NCBI RefSeq assembly: GCF_003265355.1
Contig: NZ_QFRW01000026.1
Span: 989 to 34,106 of the forward strand
Direction: 5' to 3'
Length of the DNA stretch: 33,118 nucleotides
DNA from: Glycomyces dulcitolivorans
Lineage (GTDB): Bacteria > Actinomycetota > Actinomycetes > Mycobacteriales > Micromonosporaceae
A model generated the notes under the pieces. The model was not told the DNA's origin, did no database searches, and saw only the letters and a list, made by a program, of their open reading frames with translations. The translations under genes and the position numbers were made by a program. Within the stretch, counting starts at the first letter, position 1; every line of letters starts with the position of its first letter. Of the stretch, positions 8,966-16,503 are shown one piece after another.

Positions 8966-9013
8966 GTGACTTTCCAGCTCATGATTAGCTGCGGGCGTTC
9001 CGCGAGGCAATAG
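8966..9013 (+). CDS. Putative 15-aa leader peptide of the attenuator
   Basis: GTG...TAG frame encoding MTFQLMISCGRSARQ, with no ribosome-binding site but ideally spaced behind a -10-like box for leaderless translation. Codons 8-11 overlap the segment that can pair with the terminator. It has one Leu, one Ile (ATT, an unusual codon in this GC-rich DNA) and one Cys rather than the run of identical codons seen in classical leader peptides, so the sensed signal is uncertain. No database support could be obtained. Confidence 0.4.
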   Translation: MTFQLMISCGRSARQ

Positions 9014-9032
9014 ATGCCATCGCCGAACGCCA

Positions 9033-9061
9033 GACCTCCTGCGCCCGCAGGGGGTCTTTTT
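9033..9061 (+). terminator. Leader terminator before citramalate synthase
   Basis: An 11-bp GC-rich stem with a 2-nt loop (effectively 10 bp with 4 nt) is followed by five T. It stands about 75 nt before the coding start, so it must be conditional for the gene to be expressed from the upstream promoter. Confidence 0.75.
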
Positions 9062-9135
9062 CGTTCAGGGCAAACGAACGTTCAGGTCCGACGCGCAGTA
9101 CGGGACCCATCGGCAAAGAGAACTTGGAGCACCAA

Positions 9136-10755
9136 GTGACGCAAGCAGACTCCGCAACAGCTACCGGTGCCGGGGACTTCCACGTCTTCGACACCACGCT
9201 CCGCGACGGCGCGCAGATGGAGGGCCTCCGCTACTCCGTCGCCGACAAGCTCGCGGTGGCCGAACTCCTCGACGAGCTCGGCGTCGACTACATCGAGGGC
9301 GGCTGGCCCGGCGCGATCCCCTCGGACACCGAATTCTTCGCCCGCGCGGCGGACGAACTGAACTTCAAGCACGCCAAGCTCGTCGCCTTCGGCATGACCC
9401 GGCGGGCCGACTCCACCGCCGCCGAGGACCCCGGCTTCCAGGCCCTCCTCGACTCCCGCGCCCCCGTCCTGTGCCTGGTCGCCAAGTCCGACATGCGGCA
9501 CGTCGAGCAGGCCCTGCGCACCACCCCCGAAGAGAACCTCGCCATGATCACCGACTCCGTCCGCACCGGGCGCGAGCACGACCGCCAGGTCTTCATCGAC
9601 TGCGAGCACTTCTTCGACGGCTACCGCAACGACCCGGTGTACGCGTCCCTGGTCGTCAAGACCGCCCTCGACGCCGGCGCCGAAGCGGTCGTCCTGTGCG
9701 ACACCAACGGCGGCTCCATCCCCTCCGACATCACCGCCGCGTTCACCGACCTGCGCGCGCGCCTCGCCGCCGACCTCCCGCCCGAGCGCATCCGCCTCGG
9801 CATGCACGCCCAGAACGACACTGGCTGCGCCGTCGCGAACACCGTCGCCGCCGTCGAGGCCGGCGCCATGCACGTCCAGGGCACCGCCAACGGCTACGGC
9901 GAGCGCCCCGGCAACGCGAACCTCTTCACCGTCATCGCGAACCTGGAGACCAAGCTCGGCCGCAAGGTCCTCCCCGACGGCGGCCTGGAGAAGCTCACCC
10001 GCGTCTCCCACGCCATCGCCGAGATCGCGAACATGACCCCCGACGAGCACGCCCCGTACACCGGGCACGCCGCGTTCGCCCACAAGGCCGGCATCCACGC
10101 CTCCGCCATCAAGGCCGACCCGGCCCTGTACAACCACGTCGACCCCGTCGTCGTCGGCAACGACATGCGCATCCTCGTCACCGAGATGGCCGGCCGCGCC
10201 TCCGTCGAGCTCAAGGGCCGCGAACTGGGCATCGACCTCTCCGACGATCGGGCCAGTCTTGATCGCATCACCAAGCGCGTCAAGGAGCTCGAATCCAAGG
10301 GCTGGTCCTTCGAGGCCGCCGACGCGTCCTTCGAGCTGCTCGTGCGCGACGAGGTCGAAGGCGGCCTGCCCCGGCCCTTCGCCCTCGACACCTACCGCGT
10401 CATCGTCGACCACGACCCCAACGGCACCACGGTCGCCGAGGCCACCGTCCGCGTCGACGTCGACGGTGAACGCGTCATCTCCACCGCCCAGGGGAACGGC
10501 CCGGTCAACGCCCTCGACGCGGCCCTGCGCTCGGCACTCGCCGCCCGCCACCCGCGCCTGGCCGAGCTCACGCTCTCGGACTTCAAGGTCCGCATCCTCG
10601 CCGGCTCCACCGGCACCGACGCCGTCACCCGGGTCCTCATCTCGATGAGCGACGGCGAGGCCGAGTGGACCACGGTCGGCGTGGCCCCCAACCTCATCGA
10701 GGCCTCCTGGAACGCGCTGGCCGACGGCCTCGCGTACGGGTTGAACCGCCGCTGA
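9136..10755 (+). CDS. cimA: (R)-citramalate synthase
   Basis: 539 aa. Condenses pyruvate and acetyl-CoA to citramalate, giving 2-oxobutyrate for isoleucine without threonine. The GTG at 9136 is preferred because TTGGAG lies 7 nt before it; TTG at 9124 would add four residues. The DRE-TIM metallolyase motif is DTTLRDGAQMEG near residues 18-29, and the YIEGGWPG and HVQGTANGYGERPGNANL blocks are typical of CimA rather than LeuA. The metal-binding HxHN motif reads H224-A-Q226-N, with Gln at the second His. A C-terminal LeuA-type regulatory domain (about 400-530) suggests feedback control. It stands alone behind a candidate attenuator. Confidence 0.93.
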   Translation: MTQADSATATGAGDFHVFDTTLRDGAQMEGLRYSVADKLAVAELLDELGVDYIEGGWPGAIPSDTEFFARAADELNFKHAKLVAFGMTRRADSTAAEDPGFQALLDSRAPVLCLVAKSDMRHVEQALRTTPEENLAMITDSVRTGREHDRQVFIDCEHFFDGYRNDPVYASLVVKTALDAGAEAVVLCDTNGGSIPSDITAAFTDLRARLAADLPPERIRLGMHAQNDTGCAVANTVAAVEAGAMHVQGTANGYGERPGNANLFTVIANLETKLGRKVLPDGGLEKLTRVSHAIAEIANMTPDEHAPYTGHAAFAHKAGIHASAIKADPALYNHVDPVVVGNDMRILVTEMAGRASVELKGRELGIDLSDDRASLDRITKRVKELESKGWSFEAADASFELLVRDEVEGGLPRPFALDTYRVIVDHDPNGTTVAEATVRVDVDGERVISTAQGNGPVNALDAALRSALAARHPRLAELTLSDFKVRILAGSTGTDAVTRVLISMSDGEAEWTTVGVAPNLIEASWNALADGLAYGLNRR

Positions 10756-10793
10756 TTCTCGATTCCGACTTCGCCACGAGCGAACCCGAGACC

Positions 10794-10820
10794 GGGGCCG
10801 GTCCACGAGACCACGGCCCC
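10794..10820 (+). terminator. First hairpin after citramalate synthase
   Basis: GGGGCCG (10794-10800) can pair with CGGCCCC (10814-10820) around a 13-nt loop. It has no T-tract and is weaker than the hairpin that follows. Confidence 0.3.
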
Positions 10821-10857
10821 CATCCGGCCCGCGCCGATCGTGCGGGAGGGTAAGGGA

Positions 10858-10889
10858 AAAGGGGTCCGATCATCTGATCGGACCCCTTT
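10858..10889. terminator. Strong bidirectional terminator
   Basis: A 15-nt inverted repeat, 10858-10872 with 10875-10889, has a 2-nt centre and AAA/TTT ends. It sits between the + strand citramalate synthase gene and the - strand beta-propeller gene and can stop both. Confidence 0.88.
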
Positions 10890-10903
10890 CACGTGCTTGA
10901 ACG

Positions 10904-12046
10904 TCAGTCGAAGACGGCGAGGCGCTTCTGCTCCATCGTGCCGCCCCCGAAGGTGGTGAACGAGCCGCCGACGCTCAGGTTCGCGCCGGACGGGTGCGCG
11001 GTCGCGTCCCACGCGCCGACGACGCCGTTGGCGCCCGGGTTCCACGGCAGCAGGTTCCCGTTCAGGTCCACCGCGAGGAGCTTGCCGCGCTGGGCCTTGA
11101 CGCCGTCGACGCACTGGCCGAGCGGCCCGGCGTGGTTGGTGTTGCACGCGTTGTCGAAGTGGCCGCCGCCGATGACGGAGTTGCCCCACACCTCGACGGT
11201 CTGCATGCCGCCGTCGACGGCCTGGTACCAGAGCGTCTCGCCGGTGGTGGTGAACGCCCGGATCTCGCCGCCGCGCCCGTCGAGGGCCGCGTACACGCGG
11301 TCGCCGGCGACGACGACCTCGCGGGTGAGGACGTACACCTTGGACTGGAAGCCGGTGTCGACCGCGCCCGTTGCCGGGTTGACGGCGCCGAGCTTCCCGT
11401 ACTTCTTGTCACCGCCGATCATGGAGAACACGCCGGCGACGTACAGGCGGCCGTGCCCGGCCTGGAGGTCGCGGACCCCGCCTTCGGACACGTCCGGCGC
11501 GAACGTCGTGATCGGCGCGCCGGTGGCGGCGCTGACGGCGGCGAGGCGCGGCTGCGCGTGGCCGCCGACCGTGGTGAAGGTCCCTCCGAGGTAGACGGTG
11601 GTCCCGACCGGTTCGACGGAGTAGACGGTGGCGCTCGGCTTCGGCCGCCACTCGGTGTCGAGCTTCCCGGTGCCCAGGTTGAACCGGGCGAGGCGCGGCA
11701 TGGCGACCCCGTCGACCTCGGTGAACTTCCCGGCGACGTACAGGTAGCCGCCGCCGGTCTTGAGCTCGTGGACGGTCCCGTTCAGGACCGGCGCGAACGG
11801 CAGCAGCGCGCCTGTGCGCGAGTTCACCGCCGCCAGGTAGGTGCGGCCGACGAACGTCCCGTCGGTCTGCTTGGCCCTGGTGAACAGGCCCCCGGAGTAG
11901 ACGGTGTCGCCGTTGTAGGCCACCTTGACGACCTGGTCGTTGAACGAGGCGGTCGCCTGCGGCAGGCTCGAATCGATGGCCCCGGCCGGAGCCTGGACGA
12001 ACAGGAGGGCCGCGAACAATGCGGAGAGTGTGATCAAACGGCGCAT
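10904..12046 (-). CDS. Secreted beta-propeller-like protein
   Basis: 380 aa from the ATG at 12046, chosen because a clean signal peptide begins there (MRRLITLSALFAALLFVQ, cleavage near APAGA-ID); the frame stays open further upstream without signal-like sequence. The mature protein consists of about seven repeats of the type VYSGGLFT, LYVAGKFTEVDG, VYLGGTFTTVGG, LYVAGVFSMIGG and LSVGGSFTTFGG, spaced 45-60 residues apart and mixed with ARFNLGTG or AAVNSRTG strands. These resemble delta-60/PQQ-like propeller blades. No catalytic residues are recognised. An AACACT box 6 nt before the ATG is a weak leaderless -10. Confidence 0.82.
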   Translation of the reverse strand: MRRLITLSALFAALLFVQAPAGAIDSSLPQATASFNDQVVKVAYNGDTVYSGGLFTRAKQTDGTFVGRTYLAAVNSRTGALLPFAPVLNGTVHELKTGGGYLYVAGKFTEVDGVAMPRLARFNLGTGKLDTEWRPKPSATVYSVEPVGTTVYLGGTFTTVGGHAQPRLAAVSAATGAPITTFAPDVSEGGVRDLQAGHGRLYVAGVFSMIGGDKKYGKLGAVNPATGAVDTGFQSKVYVLTREVVVAGDRVYAALDGRGGEIRAFTTTGETLWYQAVDGGMQTVEVWGNSVIGGGHFDNACNTNHAGPLGQCVDGVKAQRGKLLAVDLNGNLLPWNPGANGVVGAWDATAHPSGANLSVGGSFTTFGGGTMEQKRLAVFD

Positions 12047-12212
12047 TCCGGCAGTGTTGCACGCATCGGGAGCCCCGCCGGGGATTCGGGACGGCGCGTC
12101 AGCCATGAGCGGGCGCACAGGTCCCGCGCACGGGTGACCTCCACACGAGACGGCGCCCGCGTCCGCGCCGCGGCGGGCGAATGCGGTCACCGCGTCCTTT
12201 GCCCCGCCGTAC

Positions 12213-12218
12213 TACAGT
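12213..12218 (+). promoter_or_regulatory. -10 box for the small membrane protein gene (leaderless)
   Basis: TACAGT is followed by 6 nt and the GTG at 12225. No ribosome-binding site is needed for such a start. Confidence 0.5.
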
Positions 12219-12224
12219 TGAGGT

Positions 12225-12566
12225 GTGACTTCCTACAAGACCGATCGCGCCCGCGCGGCTGCACAGGCCGCGGACTCGGCCGTGTACGGACGCCGCCGGT
12301 TCGGAGCCGGGTTCTTCCTCGGCCTGGTGATCCTCGTGGTCCTCGCCTTCGCCCTCGGCTTCGTGCTCGTCGGCGGCCTCGGCGAGACCCTGCGGGTGCG
12401 CCTGGGTGCGACCGCCCTGTCGCTGCTGGTGGCGACGCCGCTCACGTTCGTCCTCGGGTTCTTCGTCGGCATGTTCGGCCGCGTCCGCCGCATGGGCATG
12501 GGCATCGTCGTCGGCGCCCTCGTCGGCACCGTCGTCCTCGCGGCCCTGTTCTGGCTCCTGCGCTAG
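12225..12566 (+). CDS. Small membrane protein of unknown function
   Basis: 113 aa with three predicted transmembrane helices (about residues 29-52, 62-85 and 92-112) and a short charged cytoplasmic N-terminus (TSYKTDRARAAAQAADSAVY). A basic loop GRVRRMGMG separates helices 2 and 3. It resembles generic actinobacterial permease-like small membrane proteins, but no family motif is recognised. The stop codon is 2 nt from the start of the large palindrome that follows. Confidence 0.75.
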   Translation: MTSYKTDRARAAAQAADSAVYGRRRFGAGFFLGLVILVVLAFALGFVLVGGLGETLRVRLGATALSLLVATPLTFVLGFFVGMFGRVRRMGMGIVVGALVGTVVLAALFWLLR

Positions 12567-12568
12567 GT

Positions 12569-12723
12569 CCCGGCAGGCGGGCCCAGCCGGTCGGTATCCG
12601 GCCCGTTTGCCCGCTCGCTGCGTTGTCGGCCCTCCAGATACAACACCGGTATCTGGAGGGCCTTCCGCCTTGCGAGCGAACAAACGGACTCGGATTCCGC
12701 CTCGCCTGGCCCCGCCTGCCGGG
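12569..12723. repeat. 155-bp imperfect palindrome with ~75-nt arms
   Basis: The central core is a perfect 14-bp inverted repeat (12628-12641 with 12649-12662) around a 7-nt loop. Similarity of the arms continues outward to a nearly perfect outer end: CCCGGCAGGCGGG at 12569-12581 with its complement at 12710-12723. Shared blocks in between include ATCCG, CCGTTTG and CGCTCGC. The arms have a few mismatches and small gaps. It fills most of the gap between the small membrane protein gene and the FAH-family gene. It may act as a terminator, but it is far larger than terminators need to be and looks like a MITE- or REP-type palindromic element. No target duplication is visible. Confidence 0.8.
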
Positions 12724-12832
12724 GCCTGGCGTGACCGCCTGGTGCGGCGCGCGGTAGCGCCGTGCCCCGCCCCGCCCCGCGAACTAAGCTGAGGCCGCAA
12801 GCTTCCGATCCAGTCTTAGAGAGGGGCCGACT

Positions 12833-13609
12833 GTGCGGATCGCGCGGATCGCTCACCCCACCGGCATGTCGTTCGCAGTCCTCGAAGGGGAGGGGCCCGG
12901 GGCCACCGCCGCCGAGATCGAGGGGCACCCGTTCGCGCAGATCAAGCTCACCGGCCAGCGCTGGTCGCTCGACGACGTGCGGCTGCTCGCCCCGATCCTG
13001 CCGTCCAAGGTGGTCTGCGTCGGCCGCAACTACGCCGACCACGCCGCCGAGCTGGGCAACGAGGTCCCCAAGGAGCCCTTGATCTTCCTCAAGCCCTCGA
13101 CCTCGGTCATCGGCCCCGGCGAGGCCATCCGCATCCCGGCCGTCTCCGACCAGGTCGAGCACGAGGCCGAGCTCGCGGTGGTCATCGGCCTGCACGGGGC
13201 GCGCAACCTCGACCGCGAGGGCGCCAAGTCCGCGATCTACGGCTACACGGCCGCGAACGACGTGACCGCCCGCGACCTCCAGCGCCAGGACGTGCAGTTC
13301 ACGCGCGCCAAGGGCTTCGACTCGTTCTGCCCGCTGGGGCCCTGGATCGAGACCGATGCCGAGGTCGCCGACGCGGAGGTCCGCTGCGAGGTCAACGGCG
13401 AGGTCCGCCAGCTCGGCACCACCAAGGACATGGTGTTCGACCCGGCCACGCTCGTCGCGTACGTCTCGCAGATCATGACGCTGATCCCCGGCGACGTGGT
13501 GCTCACCGGGACGCCCGCGGGCGTGGGGCCGCTCCAGGCCGGCGAGACCGTCTCCGTTTCCGTCGCCGGCATCGGCACGCTGACCAACAAGGTGATCGCC
13601 AGTGAGTAA
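12833..13609 (+). CDS. Fumarylacetoacetate hydrolase-family protein
   Basis: 258 aa, GTG start with AGAGAGGGG about 7 nt upstream. A short N-terminal DUF2437-like region (about 1-58) precedes the FAH fold with the signature CVGRNYADHAAELG (61-74), LKPSTSVIGPGEAI, the acidic metal-binding block EHEAELAVVIG (about 104-114) and YTAANDVTARDLQ. Members hydrolyse or isomerise acylpyruvates and similar diketo acids with Mg2+; the actual substrate cannot be named. The gene overlaps gltX by 8 nt, so they form an operon, an arrangement shared with M. tuberculosis (Rv2993c-gltX). Confidence 0.9.
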   Translation: MRIARIAHPTGMSFAVLEGEGPGATAAEIEGHPFAQIKLTGQRWSLDDVRLLAPILPSKVVCVGRNYADHAAELGNEVPKEPLIFLKPSTSVIGPGEAIRIPAVSDQVEHEAELAVVIGLHGARNLDREGAKSAIYGYTAANDVTARDLQRQDVQFTRAKGFDSFCPLGPWIETDAEVADAEVRCEVNGEVRQLGTTKDMVFDPATLVAYVSQIMTLIPGDVVLTGTPAGVGPLQAGETVSVSVAGIGTLTNKVIASE

Positions 13610-15068
13610 CGTCCGCACCCGCTTCTGCCCCAGCCCGACCGGGACCCCGCACGTGGGCCTGGTGCGCACCTGCCTGTTCTCGTGGGGCTACGCCCGCGCC
13701 AAGGGCGGCGAGTTCGTGTTCCGCATCGAGGACACCGACGCGGCCCGCGACTCCGAGGAGTCGTACGCGCAGCTCCTCGACGCGCTCTCGTGGCTGGGCA
13801 TGACCTGGGACGAGGGCCCCGACATCGGCGGGCCGTACGCGCCCTACCGGCAGTCGCAGCGCCTCGACGTGTACGCCGACGTGATCAAGCGGCTCGTCGA
13901 CGGCGGTCACGCCTACGAGGCGTTCTCGACCAATGAAGAGGTCGAGGCCCGCCACAAGGCCGCCGGGCGGGACCCGAAGCTCGGCTACGACAACTTCGAC
14001 CGCGACCTCACCGAGGAGCAGAAGTCGGCCTACCGCGCGGAGGGCCGCAAGCCGGTGCTGCGCATGCGGATGCCGAACGAGGACATCGTGTTCGAGGACG
14101 CGGTGCGCGGCGAGGTCCGCACGCCCGCGGGCACGGTTCCCGACTACGTGATCGCGCGCGGCGACGGCTCGCCGCTGTACACGCTGACGAACCCGGTCGA
14201 CGACGCGCTCATGAAGGTCAACATGGTCACGCGCGGCGAGGACCTGCTGCCCTCGACGCCGCGGCAGATCGTGCTGTGGCGGGCGTTGGTCGAGCTGGGC
14301 CTGGCCGACGGCGTGCCGGAGTACGCGCACCTGCCGCTGATCGTGGACGAGCGCGGCAAGAAGATGTCCAAGCGCGACCCGCGGTCGAACCTGCTGCAGT
14401 ACAAGGAGGCCGGGTACCTGCCCGAGGGCGTCCTGAACTACGTGGCGACGCTCGGCTGGTCGATCTCGGGCGACCGCGACACGTTCACGGTGGCCGAGTT
14501 CCTGTCGGCGTTCGACCTGCACGACGTCAAGTCGAACCCGGCGCGGTTCGACGAGAAGAAGTTCGACTCGATCTGCGGCGACCACTTCCGCATGACCGAC
14601 ACCGCCGAACTCACCCGCCTGCTGCTGCCGCGCCTGCGCGAGGCCGGGCTCATCGGCGAGGCCCCGACGCCCGCTGAGGCGCACGTCCTCGACGTGGCCG
14701 TGCCGCTGGTCCAGGAGCGGTGCACGACGCTCTCGCAGGCCGTGGAGATGCTGCGGTTCCTGTTCTGCGGCACCGAGGTCGCGATCGACGAGGACAGCGC
14801 GAAGAAGACCTTCAAGGACGACGCCGCGCAGGTCCTCGACGCCTCGATCGCGGCGCTCGAAGGCATCGAGTGGACCGTCCCGGCGATCGAGGAGGCCCTC
14901 AAGGCCGCGCTCGTCGACGGGCTGGGCCTCAAGCCCCGCAAGGCGTTCGGGCCGGTCCGCGTCGCGATCAGCGGCAAGACCGTCTCCCCGCCGCTGTACG
15001 AGTCCATGGAACTCCTCGGCGCCGAGGTGAGCCTGGCGCGCCTGCGCGCCGCCCGCGCCACGCTGTAA
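13602..15068 (+). CDS. gltX: Glutamyl-tRNA synthetase
   Basis: 488 aa class I aminoacyl-tRNA synthetase charging tRNA-Glu (and, in many actinobacteria lacking GlnRS, also tRNA-Gln for later amidation). The HIGH-type motif is PSPTGTPHVGL near residues 10-20, followed by FRIEDTDAARD. The KMSKR motif is KKMSKRD around residue 253. The C-terminal anticodon-binding domain is complete, ending GAEVSLARLRAARATL. GTG start overlapping the end of the FAH-family gene by 8 nt. Confidence 0.97.
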   Translation: MSNVRTRFCPSPTGTPHVGLVRTCLFSWGYARAKGGEFVFRIEDTDAARDSEESYAQLLDALSWLGMTWDEGPDIGGPYAPYRQSQRLDVYADVIKRLVDGGHAYEAFSTNEEVEARHKAAGRDPKLGYDNFDRDLTEEQKSAYRAEGRKPVLRMRMPNEDIVFEDAVRGEVRTPAGTVPDYVIARGDGSPLYTLTNPVDDALMKVNMVTRGEDLLPSTPRQIVLWRALVELGLADGVPEYAHLPLIVDERGKKMSKRDPRSNLLQYKEAGYLPEGVLNYVATLGWSISGDRDTFTVAEFLSAFDLHDVKSNPARFDEKKFDSICGDHFRMTDTAELTRLLLPRLREAGLIGEAPTPAEAHVLDVAVPLVQERCTTLSQAVEMLRFLFCGTEVAIDEDSAKKTFKDDAAQVLDASIAALEGIEWTVPAIEEALKAALVDGLGLKPRKAFGPVRVAISGKTVSPPLYESMELLGAEVSLARLRAARATL

Positions 15069-15082
15069 ACCCAAGCGCCGCA

Positions 15083-15113
15083 ACCGGCCCCGCTCCGATG
15101 GAGCGGGGCCGGT
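15083..15113. terminator. Hairpin between gltX and vapC
   Basis: A perfect 14-bp stem (15083-15096 with 15100-15113) with loop GAT lies between convergent gltX and vapC. There is no T-run on the + strand; the strength of the stem still suggests transcription ends here. Confidence 0.7.
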
Positions 15114-15135
15114 CGCGTCTGTTGCGGGCGTGCGA

Positions 15136-15537
15136 TCAGGACCGATCGAAGAACACGACGGTGGCCTGATGCCCCGGCACCCGGTCAAGCTTTGCGTCGC
15201 AGGTGAGCAGCGGCACGTCGAGTCGCTCGGCAAGTGCGAGGTAGGCGGCGTCGTACGCCGTGGCGTTAGCGCGAAGCTGCCAGATGCGCGCCAGCAGTGC
15301 CCGGTGCGGCACCCGATCGATGGGGGAAGTGGCCACCTTGTCGACCAAACGCGTTGCGACCACGGCGTCGAGCTTGCCTGAGGCGGTGAGGCCGCGCAGT
15401 GTCTGCGCTGCTTCCAAGTCGATCACCTCGGGGGCCGCGAGCGCGCGATGTACCGCCCACCAGCGCAGGCTCAAATGCGGTGCCTTGCCGATGAACAGTT
15501 CGATCAGGGCTGAGTTGTCGATGACGGCTTCGGTCAT
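15136..15537 (-). CDS. vapC: VapC-type PIN-domain ribonuclease toxin
   Basis: 133 aa. PIN-domain acidic residues are in VIDNSAL (Asp7), DLEAAQTLRG (Glu near 42) and YDAAYLALAERL (Asp near 95), with TCDAKL near the end, matching the four-acid Mg2+ site of VapC RNases. Homologues cleave tRNA or rRNA to arrest growth; the target here is unknown. The ATG overlaps the vapB stop (ATGA), so antitoxin and toxin are coupled. Codon use is somewhat less GC-biased than in the neighbours, which fits acquisition by transfer. Confidence 0.92.
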   Translation of the reverse strand: MTEAVIDNSALIELFIGKAPHLSLRWWAVHRALAAPEVIDLEAAQTLRGLTASGKLDAVVATRLVDKVATSPIDRVPHRALLARIWQLRANATAYDAAYLALAERLDVPLLTCDAKLDRVPGHQATVVFFDRS

Positions 15538-15770
15538 TGCCCGCGGATCTCCCGCTGGATCGCCACGATGTCATCGGTAGTGACACCGCCGGTGGTCGCT
15601 CGCAGCTCATCTGCCTCAAGCAGCAGCTCCGCCAAGGTCGGCCTCGACGCCATCCGGTCGAGCTGTCCCCGCAGATAGGCCGAGAGCGACATCCCTTCCT
15701 GCGCTGCGCGTGTCTTCAACGCGGCGAGCGTTTCGTCGGACACCTCACGGATTTGCACGTTCTTCGTCAT
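15534..15770 (-). CDS. vapB: VapB-type ribbon-helix-helix antitoxin
   Basis: 78 aa. The N-terminal RHH DNA-binding unit is NVQIREVSDETLAALKTRAA followed by GMSLSAYLRGQL, close to FitA/VapB antitoxins; the C-terminal part (LAELLLEADELRATTG) would thread into the VapC active site. It is the first gene of the pair, with an ATG 6 nt after TAGAAT, so the transcript is leaderless. VapB proteins usually autorepress by binding palindromes in their own promoter, and a candidate operator is present directly upstream. Confidence 0.92.
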   Translation of the reverse strand: MTKNVQIREVSDETLAALKTRAAQEGMSLSAYLRGQLDRMASRPTLAELLLEADELRATTGGVTTDDIVAIQREIRGQ

Positions 15771-15776
15771 GCATGC

Positions 15777-15806
15777 ATTCTACACCAAGCGCATGCGATT
15801 TTGGTG
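15777..15806 (-). promoter_or_regulatory. vapBC promoter and candidate operator
   Basis: On the minus strand TAGAAT (15782-15777) is followed by 6 nt (GCATGC) and the vapB ATG. Immediately upstream, CACCAA at 15783-15788 and TTGGTG at 15801-15806 form a 6-bp inverted repeat around 12 nt that contains GCATGC. It would cover the -10/-35 spacer, a usual place for antitoxin autorepression. The operator role is inferred. Confidence 0.5.
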
Positions 15807-15954
15807 ATGCGGCGTTCGCGACACGGGCGCGGGCACGTTCGCCGAGTTCCGGCAGTCGCTCAAGCCCGCCTGGTGGCTCGTCCGCGGCGTCGCCGCCGCC
15901 GGCCTCATCGCCTGGCTCGTCCTCCGCATCGACGAGCACTTCTCCTGGGCCGCA

Positions 15955-16488
15955 ATGGAGCAGTGGGGTTACACGGTCGCCGCGATCACCGCGCTCGCCC
16001 TGCCCCTGGCCTGGTACTCGGTCCGGATCGGGAACCGCTCCGAAGGCTGGAGGCCGCGCGCCCGGACCGCACTCGCGCTCGCGGGCGTCGTGATGGTCGT
16101 CTTCACCGCCTGGCGCGCCGCCGACGTCGCCTTCGGCGACGCGTTCTTCTTCTACGACGGCTCGGGCTACTCCCCGTACGCCTCCGTCGACGACATCTAC
16201 CCGTACACCGAGGACGGCGAGCTCGTCACCGGCGTGTACCTGCTCGACCAGCACGGCAGCCCGCTGTTCCTCGGCGACCCGTCGAGCTGCTCGGTGCTCT
16301 CCGACGATCCGTTCGACACCGGCGCCGACTCGAACTACCCGTACGGCGAGACGCCCACCGGCATCGACTTGGGGTACCTCTACCCGCTCTGCACGCCCTC
16401 CGACGGCGCGACCGAACCGCCGTCGTCGGAGTCGCCGACCGGCTTCCCGAGCGCGACCGAGGAGGAGAGCTCCGCCTCGACCGACTGA
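15955..16488 (+). pseudogene. Membrane protein gene, probably truncated at its 5' end by vapBC
   Basis: The first ATG in frame is at 15955 (177 aa), but the same frame is open back to a TGA at 15805-15807 and its translation is plainly coding: FAEFRQSLKPAWWLVRG, a hydrophobic helix and LRIDEHFSWAA. No ATG, GTG or TTG occurs in that stretch, so the natural start is missing and lies where the vapBC promoter now ends. Two further hydrophobic helices follow (about residues 6-24 and 42-58 from the ATG), then an extracellular acidic, Tyr-rich domain (DDIYPYTEDGELVTGVYLLD). Expression from ATG 15955 would lose the first helix. Function unknown. Confidence 0.65.
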
Positions 16489-16503
16489 CCCCGTCAGCCA
16501 CAC

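Larger units (their letters stand above)
8930..9061 (+). promoter_or_regulatory. Candidate transcription attenuator upstream of citramalate synthase
   Basis: A -10-like CATACT (8953-8958) lies 7 nt before a GTG-initiated 15-codon frame. A terminator follows: an 11-bp stem with one G-T pair, 9033-9043 with 9046-9056, then TTTTT. An alternative 9-bp pairing, CTGCGGGCG at 8989-8997 with CGCCCGCAG at 9042-9050, would destroy that terminator. A third helix (8994-9000 with 9025-9031, plus 9006-9009 with 9015-9018 around the leader stop codon) competes with the alternative pairing. This is the layout of a ribosome- or structure-controlled attenuator. The controlling amino acid is not obvious. Confidence 0.6.

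Noticed and set aside
8966-9135. T-box riboswitch controlling citramalate synthase
   Set aside because: The conserved T-box sequence (AGGGTGGNACCGCG type) and specifier-loop architecture are absent; the short reading frame and terminator fit attenuation better.
12569-12723. Palindrome as an ordinary rho-independent terminator only
   Set aside because: Arms of about 75 nt with terminal repeats exceed any terminator. Termination may still be a side effect of the inner hairpin.
15083-15810. Integration site or genomic island boundary at gltX
   Set aside because: vapBC looks acquired, but there is no integrase, no tRNA gene and no direct repeat flanking the module.
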